From: Pseudoalteromonas byunsanensis
GTDB taxonomy: Bacteria; Pseudomonadota; Gammaproteobacteria; Enterobacterales; Alteromonadaceae
Direction: 5' to 3'
Length of the DNA stretch: 64,000 nucleotides
NCBI RefSeq assembly: GCF_001854475.1
Contig: NZ_MNAN01000037.1
Location: forward strand, 224,762-288,761
A program made the translations under genes and the position numbers. A model generated the notes under the pieces. The model was not told the DNA's origin. It searched no databases and saw only the letters and a list, made by a program, of their open reading frames with translations. Below, in pieces: positions 46,953-56,117 of the stretch (the first letter of the stretch is position 1; each line of letters starts with the position of its first letter).

Positions 46953-48140
46953 CTACTCTGGCAATTCAACAACATATAGCGCATCTGCCTTGGCCGATAA
47001 GACTAATAACAACTTATCATTAACCAGTTCCACCATTGAAGAAACACTGTGTATGGTCTGATCTGGTGAATTATAACGGTTTGCAAAATTCAGCGTCCCA
47101 TTCGGCGCAACAGCAAATTGTACAAAGCCGCTATCTTGTTCCCCCGCCGCATACAGTTTTTTACCATCATGGGATAATAGCAAACTGCCAACACCTTTTA
47201 AGCCATCATGAACAACCGATTGAGTAAAGCTGTATTCATCATCTTGCAACGAAAAAACAGAAATTGACGAACCTGTGGAATTGGCTACATACACCGTTTT
47301 TGAATCTGCTGACAACAGTATTTTTTGGGGGTTATTAAAATGCGTCGGCTGCGTATGAGGGTTTTCTAGCTGCTGTTTGAATGAGAGCTTTGAGTCTTCG
47401 TCTTTACTATAGATGGTTAGAGTATTTCCTTCATATCCGAGTATAAAAACCCGATCGTCTGTATTTGACAAAGCAATGCTCACGGGACTACCCAAGCTCT
47501 TAGGTTGTTGTGCCAAACGATGTACTTTATAAGCGAACTCTAAACCCTCCGATGTGAGATTAAAAACCGCTACCTCATTACTTTTGTAGCCAGCAACAAA
47601 CAACTGTTTACCATTGTTGCTTTTAGCGATATCCCACGCCCCCAACAAGCCAAAATTATCTTTATCCGCTAAAGACTCAGCACTTTTAAAAACCCGTTCA
47701 GGTGCAAGGTGGTCACTAATCACCTGCAAAGGTGTGTAGGATTGCGTCTCACTTTGTCCAAATAATGATAATGCGCCGTTATAAAAACTCACCACAGCCA
47801 AACGTTTACTATCATCCAACACCACCAAGCCAGCTGCGCCTTCTAAATACACGTCCGCTTGTTCGTCGCTGTTAATCATGTCACTTTGTGAAAGCTCGTT
47901 TTTATGATTAATATCAAACACTGACAACGAATTATCATCACCACTTAATACATAAGCGGTTTTTTTATCTTTCGCTAATTTAACCAGTCTGGGGTTGTCT
48001 AATCCATCAACCTTATCTACCCCATCTTTCAAGGTTTGAATTATTGTCACATGTGCTGCTGACTGAGTAAGCTTTGCAGAGACAGGTAAAATAAAGACCA
48101 TTGACAAAAAAAGAGTTAAAAGCACTTTATACTGCACCAT
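46953..48140 (-). CDS. Exported beta-propeller (YVTN/lactonase-like) protein
   Basis: The 395-aa product has a signal peptide (YKVLLTLFLSMVFILPVSA). The mature part is made of about seven repeats of the style A-Y-V-L-S-G-D-D-N-S-L-S-V-F-D-I, Q-L-F-V-A-G-Y-K-S-N-E-V-A-V-F and V-Y-V-A-N-S-T-G-S-S-I-S-V-F, as in seven-bladed YVTN/6-phosphogluconolactonase-like propellers. No enzymatic residues can be assigned. AAGGTGTGACGAATT precedes the ATG. It is likely periplasmic and may be a binding protein. Confidence 0.75.
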   Translation of the reverse strand: MVQYKVLLTLFLSMVFILPVSAKLTQSAAHVTIIQTLKDGVDKVDGLDNPRLVKLAKDKKTAYVLSGDDNSLSVFDINHKNELSQSDMINSDEQADVYLEGAAGLVVLDDSKRLAVVSFYNGALSLFGQSETQSYTPLQVISDHLAPERVFKSAESLADKDNFGLLGAWDIAKSNNGKQLFVAGYKSNEVAVFNLTSEGLEFAYKVHRLAQQPKSLGSPVSIALSNTDDRVFILGYEGNTLTIYSKDEDSKLSFKQQLENPHTQPTHFNNPQKILLSADSKTVYVANSTGSSISVFSLQDDEYSFTQSVVHDGLKGVGSLLLSHDGKKLYAAGEQDSGFVQFAVAPNGTLNFANRYNSPDQTIHSVSSMVELVNDKLLLVLSAKADALYVVELPE

Positions 48141-48465
48141 AATTCGTCACACCTTATGAAAATCAAGCCAAACTTCAATTGAAGAAAAATCAGTACTGTA
48201 GCACATCAAAGATAAGTTAATTGATATAAAATTCAAACAACTATGTAAACACAGTTTCTAAAAAGCTGATTGAAAATACGGCAAGGGGCATAAGAAGCGA
48301 ATACAAAACGCTTGGCGACTACACTAGCAAGTGGACACTCGGCTGGTAATACATATTTATATAAAAAGGAAGCCATATATGCCATTGCTCCCTTTTATTT
48401 CCACTTAAATCAACTGCAAAAGTAGCAGCCGCACATCCATTTAACAGCCGCTCATTGCTAATAAC
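48141..48465. other. Intergenic region with a probable terminator
   Basis: A hairpin at 48361-48397 (on the minus strand AAAAGGGAGC...GCTTCCTTTTT) lies downstream of the chaperone gene and probably terminates it. I see no gene in the rest. Confidence 0.5.
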
Positions 48466-48894
48466 TTAGTTTACTTTGACACCCAAGTCTTTGAGACCCA
48501 AGCTGGCTGATACAACTGTGCCCTCTTGCTGTAATGCCGCAAGTACTTGTGCCAGATTTTCTTGCTTTGAAGTCACTACATAAAATGACTTGTACGCCTG
48601 CTTTAGCGTCAGGTTATGAGCTTTGGCTACTTCATCAGCATTTGCAAAAGCCGCAAGTTGAATAAGCACTTCACCCGTTGCTTGATAGGCATTCAAACCA
48701 TTATCACCGATGATCACCTGACCTTTTTTAACGAAATGAGCGTCATTTAGATCACTTGTTTGAGTCAGATCAGACAGTGGTAATTGGCTGATGTCCTGCA
48801 ACGCTTGCTGCTTAAGCTCGTTAACTGATACTGGAAAATTTGCGAATGCTGCACTTGAGGTTGTCAGCGCTACTAACACTAATAGTTTTTTCAT
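48466..48894 (-). CDS. Subtilase external chaperone (ASP ORF2-like)
   Basis: The start at 48894 follows CTAAGGAGTAAAATC and gives a signal peptide (MKKLLVLVALTTSSAAFA). The 142-aa product resembles a subtilisin propeptide: KKGQVIIGDNGL, EVLIQLAAFANADEVAKAHN, LTLKQAYKSFYVVTSKQENL and VLAALQQEGTVVSASLGLK follow the beta-alpha-beta-beta-alpha-beta inhibitor/chaperone pattern. In Aeromonas sobria the serine protease ASP needs a separately encoded external chaperone (ORF2) directly downstream, and this gene begins 12 bases after a subtilase gene. It is expected to fold the protease in the periplasm and inhibit it until release. Confidence 0.85.
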   Translation of the reverse strand: MKKLLVLVALTTSSAAFANFPVSVNELKQQALQDISQLPLSDLTQTSDLNDAHFVKKGQVIIGDNGLNAYQATGEVLIQLAAFANADEVAKAHNLTLKQAYKSFYVVTSKQENLAQVLAALQQEGTVVSASLGLKDLGVKVN

Positions 48895-48905
48895 GATTTT
48901 ACTCC

Positions 48906-50711
48906 TTAGTGACCGTAAATACGTAATGACCAATCTTTCAATACACCGTCTAGCGCATTGTTAGTGCCGTTGGTAGTGAACAGACCAATATTCGGGTTAT
49001 AAATCAAAGTACTGCTTGCCCCCTTGTCAGTGTCGATCACTTTGATGGTCCAATTCCCCTGAGACTTTTCGCCATAGAAATGATGACTCAACATCACAGA
49101 ATCCGTGTAACCACCGTCTGTTCCGTCCAAGAATCCAGTTCGTGCACTCATAACCACGCTACGTGTACCCGATGGCGACGTCAGCTCAATGGCAACATCA
49201 CGCAGACGTTCATGATCTAGGTTTAGTTTTAGCTGCACAGCTTCGATGGTTAGGTTTTGGTCAACCACCATAGTACTTTGCGCGCCCGCCAAGTCAGCAT
49301 CAGGGATCGTCACATTAGCAATTTGTTTTTGCCAATCTGTGATTTGAAGCTCTGGCAAAGATACGCCAGTAAACAACGCTTTATAGACAGCATCATCAAT
49401 GTTCACAGCCCCAAGACCATAGTAGTTGTGAAAATGATAACCCGCAGCGTTGGTCTGCCAGCCTGGTATGGCCTCATAAGTCACGGTGTTTCCGCTTGCC
49501 GATTCGAAATCAAGAGTGACACCTTTATGCTCAGGATCTACCTTACGCGCTGTTGCAGCCAGAATATGACGTACTGTTCTAGCATCTAACCCTGGATTTG
49601 CCGACATCACAGTCGCCACAGCCCCTGCAACGTTTGGACCCGATGAAGAGGTACCGTTCATCACAGCGTTGAAGTCACAGTTTGGATCCAGCTGTGTCCC
49701 ACCATGCAAACTATTTTTGTGTGTGCCGGTAACATTCATACCTTGCTCACAACCCGTTAAATCAACGGTGACCATTGCCGGTTTGTCCTCACCAAATTCC
49801 CCGCCTGGTGCTGACAAAAAGATATTCGACCCTACCGATGAGTAAGAAGCCAATTGACCCTCTGCATTAAGCGATGAAACTACCAGGTTCCAAAATGTGG
49901 TGTTATCTAAAGCAATGTTTGCGTTGTGAAATGGTAGCCCTTTGTTATTGAGGAACTGATTGTTCTCATAAGGGATAACATAGAACTGAATGCCCTGAAT
50001 GTAAGTTGTGTAAAACCCAAATGAATTACCCGCAGATTTTACATAAGTGGCACCGCGCCCCCAGTGGCTGTCTAATGAAATATCCTTCATTACTTCTTCT
50101 ATCAACGCATACTCTGGCTCAGCGTTCAAGTCACCATTTAGGGGGGAAGATGGTGTAGAACCATAACTTTGGTTAAATACTCGCGGATCGGTAAAGCGGT
50201 CAAGGACTCTAAAGTCTTCACTTAGACCATGAGAAACCATCCAAGAAGCCAGTGATTGCTCGCTCAAAAAGTTAAAGCCGATTAAATTGGCATAAGGAGC
50301 AACGCCTCGCCCACCTAAATTGTTTCCTTCCTCTGCTGCAATAAGACCCGCTACCGATGTACCATGACCGTGGGTATCCACTGGGTAATCACTTCCATCA
50401 ATAAGATTTCTTGAGCCTGGAACAACATTGTTTTTCAAGTCAGGGTGTGAAATTTCTACTCCCGTATCAATTACCGAAACCGTAATACCGCGGCCTTTGA
50501 TACCCATACGATCCGCAAAGTCTAAATTTAGATCTTCACCTGCTTTACCTGCTGATAAAGAGAACCCTGTTTGACCTGTGTTTTGTAAATGCCACTGCTG
50601 ATACGTCAATGGATCTCGTTTGATTAGGTCTTGTTCAGGAGACGTATTAGCGTACACCGTGCCTGTTGCCATCATTACGGCTATGGCCAAAATTTTCTTA
50701 TTATAGTTCAT
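48906..50711 (-). CDS. S8 subtilase with P domain (ASP/kexin-like)
   Basis: The start at 50711 is preceded by AGAGGAAAAA and gives a signal peptide (ILAIAVMMATGTVYA). The 601-aa product has the catalytic triad in VSVIDTGVEISHPDL (Asp82), VDTHGHGTSVAGLI (His near 116) and NGTSSSGPNVAGAVATVMS (Ser), then a C-terminal proprotein-convertase P domain (about 470-601, ending in WSLRIYGH). The mature domain starts almost directly after the signal peptide, with no room for an N-terminal propeptide. This fits proteases that use an external chaperone, encoded immediately downstream. It should be a secreted protease. The two genes form one operon. Confidence 0.9.
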   Translation of the reverse strand: MNYNKKILAIAVMMATGTVYANTSPEQDLIKRDPLTYQQWHLQNTGQTGFSLSAGKAGEDLNLDFADRMGIKGRGITVSVIDTGVEISHPDLKNNVVPGSRNLIDGSDYPVDTHGHGTSVAGLIAAEEGNNLGGRGVAPYANLIGFNFLSEQSLASWMVSHGLSEDFRVLDRFTDPRVFNQSYGSTPSSPLNGDLNAEPEYALIEEVMKDISLDSHWGRGATYVKSAGNSFGFYTTYIQGIQFYVIPYENNQFLNNKGLPFHNANIALDNTTFWNLVVSSLNAEGQLASYSSVGSNIFLSAPGGEFGEDKPAMVTVDLTGCEQGMNVTGTHKNSLHGGTQLDPNCDFNAVMNGTSSSGPNVAGAVATVMSANPGLDARTVRHILAATARKVDPEHKGVTLDFESASGNTVTYEAIPGWQTNAAGYHFHNYYGLGAVNIDDAVYKALFTGVSLPELQITDWQKQIANVTIPDADLAGAQSTMVVDQNLTIEAVQLKLNLDHERLRDVAIELTSPSGTRSVVMSARTGFLDGTDGGYTDSVMLSHHFYGEKSQGNWTIKVIDTDKGASSTLIYNPNIGLFTTNGTNNALDGVLKDWSLRIYGH

Positions 50712-50954
50712 TTTTTCCTCTACACTATACCCAAAAGAGGAACCCAACATAACACCACGGTAACTAACTGGCAACAAAAAAGACATCGCTGTCAAAATTA
50801 ATTTTAACAAGTTATTTAACTAATCCACTAAGGTCTCGAGAAAATACACCTCTCCCCATAACGCCCTTTTTAGAAATAACGCTAATGACATGAGCTAATC
50901 ATTTGGTTTTGTGCGGTATGCGTGTAAAATACGGCGACTGACGAGAGAGATATT

Positions 50955-51125
50955 ATGAACCGCAAAAAAAAGATTTACGAAACACTTAAAAAGAAGGACA
51001 AGCGAGCCAACGCTAAACTGCACAAAAGCAATAAGCCTCGCTATATTTCAAAGGCAGAACGCGCAGCAGCCGACGAGCAAACCTCTTGCCAAGAAGCGCA
51101 AATAGCTAGTGACACACAGGAGTGA
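50955..51125 (+). CDS. DUF2986 small basic protein
   Basis: This 56-aa frame begins MNRKKKIYETLKKKDKRANA and continues KLHKSNKPRYISKAERAA, a very Lys/Arg-rich sequence of the DUF2986 family found in Vibrionales and Alteromonadales. A GAGAGATATT ribosome site precedes the ATG. The product is probably nucleic-acid-associated by charge, but its function is unknown. It stands between two minus-strand genes. Confidence 0.85.
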   Translation: MNRKKKIYETLKKKDKRANAKLHKSNKPRYISKAERAAADEQTSCQEAQIASDTQE

Positions 51126-51192
51126 CTCTCTAGCTCTGCTCAGCGCTTTTCCAATACCTAGTTTTGATGAAATTCAAAAGCTCTATTGCGAC

Positions 51193-52092
51193 CTATCCGT
51201 TGCCAACTAAGGTATTGAGTTCATCGAGCATATCATCGCTAAACATATGATTTTTCAATAAGCTTTTAAGCTTAAGATCACCATGGTTATAGAGTGAGAG
51301 AATTTGTTGTGCCACCCGACGATTTAGCTCAGGTTGTTTACTTTTCGATTGATAGTACTGCAACATCAAGCCATCTGCAGCCATGCTTCGCAAATATTCG
51401 TTCTGTTCCCTTTCTACAATTGCAACAAAACTATCTGCTACCCTAGCATCGGTCAATGGTGTATTGGCAATCACTTCGAGTGCCTGTACTTTAAGCTTTT
51501 CATCACTACTTTGTTGGGCTATTTTTAAAATCGCATCCACAGCTTCATAGCTGTAATCACTCATCTGAGTTTTATTGAGCACATACATATTCATTTGTAA
51601 TTGGCCCATTGCAGAAAGCCTCTCCAAGGCAGGTAAACTGCTATCCAGCACTTTTGAGTTTAACTCTCTATTTATTTGCTGCGCATAATCTGGGTCTGTT
51701 TTTAGTTTTATTTCATAATCTTGGGGTAAGCTTTCATAAAAAGCGTAGGCAGGGTCTTTACTGCGCATCTCGTCTCGTTCTCTTGCCTGCTGCTGCTCAA
51801 TCACGCTCAGTACAGCCCGCTCAAATTCATCGCCTGCCATGGCATGCTCTGCATAACCATTTCGACTTTCCAAGTCGTCTATTCGCAACTCTAATTCAGA
51901 TAGTTGCGCATTCAAGCGATTAATAACCTGCGACTGTGGCAATATTTGCTGATCTGTATTGCCATTATTACGTTGAGTATGTTGCATAGTCACATCTTCA
52001 TCATAGTGTGAAGAACGATTAAAAGCCCCATAAAAAGAAACCGCCAAAGCCAGTAAAGAAATAATTAAAGCCAAATTAGCCGTTCTAAACAT
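51193..52092 (-). CDS. Membrane-anchored coiled-coil/helical-repeat protein
   Basis: The start at 52092 follows ACAGGAGTTTGG; the frame extends to 52158 without support. The 299-aa product starts with one membrane segment (FRTANLALIISLLALAVSFY), then a short coiled coil (VINRLNAQLSELELRIDDLE), then an all-helical part of repeated units (SSDEKLKVQALEVIANTPLT and NEYLRSMAADGLMLQYY) resembling HEAT-like repeats. The bulk is probably periplasmic. Function is unknown. Confidence 0.65.
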   Translation of the reverse strand: MFRTANLALIISLLALAVSFYGAFNRSSHYDEDVTMQHTQRNNGNTDQQILPQSQVINRLNAQLSELELRIDDLESRNGYAEHAMAGDEFERAVLSVIEQQQARERDEMRSKDPAYAFYESLPQDYEIKLKTDPDYAQQINRELNSKVLDSSLPALERLSAMGQLQMNMYVLNKTQMSDYSYEAVDAILKIAQQSSDEKLKVQALEVIANTPLTDARVADSFVAIVEREQNEYLRSMAADGLMLQYYQSKSKQPELNRRVAQQILSLYNHGDLKLKSLLKNHMFSDDMLDELNTLVGNG

Positions 52093-52358
52093 CCAAACTC
52101 CTGTTGTATATGACACACCACCGTATATAGACACCATTAATAAGTCTATACAGTACAATATTTATCGCCAATTAATACTCCTATTATTCTAGCGATATCT
52201 GCACCTGTGACCAACCAAAATAGTGAAGCTTTTAAGAATAAAGTCATACAGTTGAAAAGGTTTTGCAAGCAATTGTTCACACCCACCCCCTAACATACCC
52301 GACTTCTAGCAAGGATGATCACCGTTACTAGGACGACAGATCTATTTTAGGAATCAAC

Positions 52359-54059
52359 ATGAACAAATTCAGCTGTTTGCTTATCGCATTTTTACCTACA
52401 TTGGCCTTAGCACAGAACGCCGTGCACTATGAGCAGTGTAAAACCAGTTTTAACTATTTAGGTGCGGATTACCAAGGCACAACTAATAAAAACAACGATG
52501 GTAGTCAATGGTGTTATCTAAAAAATGCACAAGAAGGCGCATATTGGGCAAATGTAAAAGTGGAAACGATTCCTCAATTTACCACTGTCAGTGGTAAAAC
52601 TTGCCGTGCTCCTTCTAGCTATCAGGGAGAACAGTTTTACGGTTGCAGCTCCCGAAATCACACCATGCCATGGTGTTATACCAGTGCAAGTGAATGGGAA
52701 GAGTGCGAGCTTGCAGAACCTTCAGAGCTCCTAAGCCATACCTCCCCGCAAACAAGTAAACGAATTGACCGAGTCGCTTTAGGGTCTTGTTTTAAAACAA
52801 AAGGCGATATGCCTGAAGCTCTAGCCCGCCTTATCACCCAAAAGCCCGATCTGTTCCTATGGCTTGGCGATAATATCTATGCTGATACAACAGACATGAG
52901 CAGTATGCGTAGAAAATATAACGAGAAAAAGCAAAATGCTGATTATCATGCCTTTTTAGAAGCTCAGATACCAGTAATGGCCACTTGGGATGATCATGAT
53001 TTTGGCAGAAATAATGATGGCAAACACTATCCCGAGCGCGAAAATGCGCAAAAAGAGTATTTACGTCATTTTGATGTTTCTCAGGACGACCCAAGGCTCA
53101 ATGGTCGAGCTGGTATTTATGAGGCCAAAATGCTAGGTACAGCTGAAGAACAAACACATGTCATCACATTAGATGCCCGTTACTTCCGCTCACCGACTTT
53201 TAATAACTATGGTAAGTGCGAAGGTGAGCAAAGTACTATGCTCGGTGAGCAGCAATGGCAATGGCTTGAACAGGAGTTAGCAAAACCCTCTGAAATTAAA
53301 CTAATAGCTAGTGGTATACAAGTACTCCCCCCATTGTATCAAGGCCGCAGTAAATCAAATTACTGCGCTTATGGAAATGGTCAGCAGTTTGAAAGCGCAA
53401 TAGAGTCCCTCGAAGAAGGTGCAATGTCTGGCACCAGTTATGAGTCTTGGGCAGAAATGCCGAGCGAGCGTGAGCGCCTACTGCGCATGGTGCAAAAGTC
53501 CATGAACGATGGTAAGACCAAGGCGGTCATTTTTTTATCGGGCGATCAACACTGGGGTGAGCTGCTACAAAAGGATATTCCAGCCAGCAGCGAATTTGGT
53601 AAACAAGCCACTGTGTATGAGATCACCGCCTCTGGTTTTGGCCAAAATTGGCCATATCACATCGAAAACCCACTAAGGTTGCCTATATATGCTGATACAA
53701 AAGGCGATGGTAACTACAACAAGCAGTGTAAATTACCATTTAACCATGCAGGAACCTCCTACCAAGGTTGTACGACCAAAGACCGCGAGCAACCATGGTG
53801 CTACACCCAAGTAGATAAAAATGATAAAGGTATTGCAGGACAATGGGGTAACTGTGCACCAAGCGGTGCAAAAATTCCAACAGGTTACGTGGGTAGTGTA
53901 AGCTCTGATATTCATAACCTAACCACCAGCAACCGCCACTTAATCAATAAATCGGGTAGTAACTACGGTATGTTAGACATAGATTGGCAAAACCGTACTA
54001 TCAAAATGTCGATTCAAACAGCTGACGAAGAAGCCGTTTCAACCGTCGTTGTATTCTAA
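52359..54059 (+). CDS. PhoD-type phosphatase with fibronectin-type-II-like modules
   Basis: The 566-aa product starts with a signal peptide (MNKFSCLLIAFLPTLALA). The core is an alkaline phosphatase D-type metallophosphatase: VALGSCFKTKG, DLFLWLGDNIYADT, ATWDDHDFGRNNDG and IFLSGDQHWGEL. Two Cys-rich modules precede it (residues about 27-65 and 80-115) and a third lies near 450-490. The second and third fit the fibronectin type II pattern C-x2-P-x(8-9)-C-x8-W-C-...-W-x2-C (for example CRAPSSYQGEQFYGC...PWCY); the first lacks some Cys. Such modules bind extracellular matrix in animals and are unusual in bacteria. The enzyme is probably exported and tethered to a polymer. A terminator follows. 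Confidence 0.8.
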   Translation: MNKFSCLLIAFLPTLALAQNAVHYEQCKTSFNYLGADYQGTTNKNNDGSQWCYLKNAQEGAYWANVKVETIPQFTTVSGKTCRAPSSYQGEQFYGCSSRNHTMPWCYTSASEWEECELAEPSELLSHTSPQTSKRIDRVALGSCFKTKGDMPEALARLITQKPDLFLWLGDNIYADTTDMSSMRRKYNEKKQNADYHAFLEAQIPVMATWDDHDFGRNNDGKHYPERENAQKEYLRHFDVSQDDPRLNGRAGIYEAKMLGTAEEQTHVITLDARYFRSPTFNNYGKCEGEQSTMLGEQQWQWLEQELAKPSEIKLIASGIQVLPPLYQGRSKSNYCAYGNGQQFESAIESLEEGAMSGTSYESWAEMPSERERLLRMVQKSMNDGKTKAVIFLSGDQHWGELLQKDIPASSEFGKQATVYEITASGFGQNWPYHIENPLRLPIYADTKGDGNYNKQCKLPFNHAGTSYQGCTTKDREQPWCYTQVDKNDKGIAGQWGNCAPSGAKIPTGYVGSVSSDIHNLTTSNRHLINKSGSNYGMLDIDWQNRTIKMSIQTADEEAVSTVVVF

Positions 54060-54067
54060 CCGGCTTA

Positions 54068-54095
54068 GCAGTGAAGCCTTGCTTCACTGCTTTTA
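54068..54095 (+). terminator. Rho-independent terminator
   Basis: GCAGTGAAGC-CTT-GCTTCACTGC followed by TTTT lies nine bases after the phosphatase stop. Confidence 0.9.
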
Positions 54096-54204
54096 ATCTA
54101 AGAAGAATGTTGAGTGGCGCCTACCGAGTAGCGCCTAGCGAACCGAGTAACATCAGCCGATTCTCATTTATGACAAGACTGTTGGATTTGCTCAATGATC
54201 TTTC

Positions 54205-54294
54205 AAGCTCCTAAAATATGCTTGGACAAATATTAAATTAAGGAGCTTTAACATGACCTCACGTATCAACTACTTTCAAATCGCAATTTTTTAG
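54205..54294 (+). promoter_or_regulatory. Leader-like short ORF with sequestrable ribosome site
   Basis: A 13-codon frame (54253-54294, MTSRINYFQIAIF) has a perfect AAGGAGCTTTAAC ribosome site. The AGGAGCTT at 54241-54248 is exactly complementary to AAGCTCCT at 54205-54212, 28 bases upstream, so the site can be hidden in a hairpin. It lies 85 bases before the diguanylate cyclase start and could be a regulatory leader or a real micropeptide. Confidence 0.45.
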
Positions 54295-54378
54295 CAAAAG
54301 TTTTACAGTTTGTACCGAGCAGCTATACTCTGTTTAATCAGGTATATAAAGACAATAAGTTATAAAGGTAACGCGGCA

Positions 54379-55701
54379 ATGTATCATAGCGCTGTTCGCT
54401 TTTGGCAAAAACGCTCTTTGCGATTTTGGCTCACCTCAGGGCTAATAATGACTATTTCCCCTTTTATAGCTTTTTCTATTTTGACCTATATATTTGTTCA
54501 CGAACGCATCGTAAATCCATTACTTGACCTCACATCTGAACAGATCGGTATTTTAAGCCCTATCAATGAACTACAAACCACTCTTTGGGATGTATCCAGA
54601 ACGGTTACGGGCTTTGCGATAAACGCCGAGCCTAACCTCAGTGAAGAGTATGCTATTCAGGCACAACGAATTGATAATGCTTTCTCGCGATTAAGTGAAG
54701 CTTCAAATTCAGCTTACGTCCAACTAAAAGATGATCTTGCGAGCGCACAGCAACAATGGCTAAGAGTTGCAGCGCATTCTGAGGTGATTTTACGCGAGCC
54801 TCATACTCATATGAGTCCTGCATTTGGGAGCAAAGTTATTACATTCGAAAATGAAATAAGCGCACTTGGCTACAAACTAGAACAAGTATACGAAGACTTA
54901 CAACAACAAAACGAACAATTACGCCACCAAGTGCTAGAGACTCTTGAATTCGCCAATAAAATGTTTGTTTTAGTACTGCTAAGCGCTACTTTGATTGGTT
55001 TACTGGGCCTACTCATTTTAAATCGTTCGTTACTTTGTAGCATGAACAAGCTTACAGAAGGCGCGTCTAAATTCGCCACAGGTGACACAAGTCACCACAT
55101 TGATATTGGCACCCCTATGGAGATGGCCAGTGTCGCACATACCTTCAACAGCATGAAAAATAAAATCATTGAACAGCATAAAGCGCTCGAACTGGAGGCC
55201 AACATGGACGGCCTTACCGGTTTACTCAACCGACGTAAATTCAATGAACAAATCGAACTGGAGCTCAATCTTGCACGGCAAGGTAGTTATCCCGTGAGTG
55301 TCATTATTTGTGATATCGATCACTTTAAACAGTTCAACGACACATATGGGCACCTTGACGGAGACGAAGCTCTAAAAGCAGTCGCACAAACGCTCAAAAA
55401 TGGCATACGTGATAATGATAAAGCCTGTCGCTATGGCGGTGAGGAGTTCGTCATTATCTTGCCTCACTGCGCTAGCAATGCAGCCTACATGATTGCTGAT
55501 AAATTAAGGCAAAAAGTGGCCTCTCAAATGATCATTATAGAAGAGCGAAAAGTAAGCCCCCTCACTATCAGTATGGGCGTTGCTGTTTTTCCTGAACACG
55601 GAAAAACAAGTGAAACACTCATCAAGCATGCCGACCAAGCTCTTTATAAAGCAAAAGATCATGGCCGAAATAGGGTATTTATGGCAAGTACTGATTGTTA
55701 A
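54379..55701 (+). CDS. Membrane diguanylate cyclase (HAMP-GGDEF)
   Basis: The ATG at 54379 is preferred over 54310 because AAAGGTAACGCGGCA precedes it and the membrane segment follows closely. The 440-aa product has two membrane segments (LTSGLIMTISPFIAFSILTY near 18-40 and FVLVLLSATLIGLLGLLIL near 195-215) enclosing a periplasmic helical sensor, a HAMP domain, and a GGDEF domain with the active-site CRYGGEEFVIILP. An RxxD inhibitory site (RDND) stands five residues before GGEEF, so product inhibition is expected. It synthesises cyclic di-GMP in response to an unknown periplasmic signal. Confidence 0.9.
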   Translation: MYHSAVRFWQKRSLRFWLTSGLIMTISPFIAFSILTYIFVHERIVNPLLDLTSEQIGILSPINELQTTLWDVSRTVTGFAINAEPNLSEEYAIQAQRIDNAFSRLSEASNSAYVQLKDDLASAQQQWLRVAAHSEVILREPHTHMSPAFGSKVITFENEISALGYKLEQVYEDLQQQNEQLRHQVLETLEFANKMFVLVLLSATLIGLLGLLILNRSLLCSMNKLTEGASKFATGDTSHHIDIGTPMEMASVAHTFNSMKNKIIEQHKALELEANMDGLTGLLNRRKFNEQIELELNLARQGSYPVSVIICDIDHFKQFNDTYGHLDGDEALKAVAQTLKNGIRDNDKACRYGGEEFVIILPHCASNAAYMIADKLRQKVASQMIIIEERKVSPLTISMGVAVFPEHGKTSETLIKHADQALYKAKDHGRNRVFMASTDC

Positions 55702-55949
55702 GTCAGCGCCTAGGTTTAGGCGAATGCTAAAAGCTAGCCGTACACAGTTAAGCGTCAACTAGCTTTAAAATGCACATCATCTTGCCAAACGATTGCTCCC
55801 TGGCAAAATTGTAAAATATATTGCGTATTCAGTGCGATGTCTTGAGACAAAGCACAACATGGTAACAACTGATAAAAACCATTACACAAAAACTTAATTA
55901 GCCTTTATTTATCAAATGGCTAATTAAGCCACTCCCCTGTGCTATACAT
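55702..55949. other. Downstream region of the diguanylate cyclase gene
   Basis: AAAGCTAG...CTAGCTTT at 55730-55766, followed by AAAA, is a probable weak terminator. The remainder is AT-rich without a visible gene. Confidence 0.4.
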
Positions 55950-56117
55950 TTAACATTTAAACGTTTTTACTGATGTATATCTATGCGTTCCATGTCGTCC
56001 TTGTGCAGGTGGTGGAAGCGTCACTGGTATCCCAAATTCGCCGCCATTGACCTGTTTAGCATTAGACAGTGAAAGCTCTTTTAATTTTTTTGACTTTAGT
56101 AATAGTGAAGTTTTCAT
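55950..56117 (-). CDS. Putative GG-leader-like small peptide (55 aa)
   Basis: The 55-residue frame starts at an ATG with AAGGAACTAAAAGC upstream. It reads MKTSLLLKSKKLKELSLSNA then KQVNGGEFG, so a leader with K-L-K-E-L-S ends in Gly-Gly at residues 25-26. The remaining 29 residues are Pro/Thr/His/Arg-rich (IPVTLPPPAQGRHGTH) and end in a single C-terminal Cys. The leader resembles that of the 51-aa peptide at 12064-12219 (K-x-L-S ... Q-V-x-G-G). No maturation or export gene lies nearby. A secreted peptide or natural-product precursor is inferred. Confidence 0.5.
   Translation of the reverse strand: MKTSLLLKSKKLKELSLSNAKQVNGGEFGIPVTLPPPAQGRHGTHRYTSVKTFKC

Noticed and set aside
54107..54160. 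GCGCCTA...GAGTA sequence occurring twice after the phosphatase terminator
   Set aside because: Too short and imperfect to call a repeat element; no known structure.
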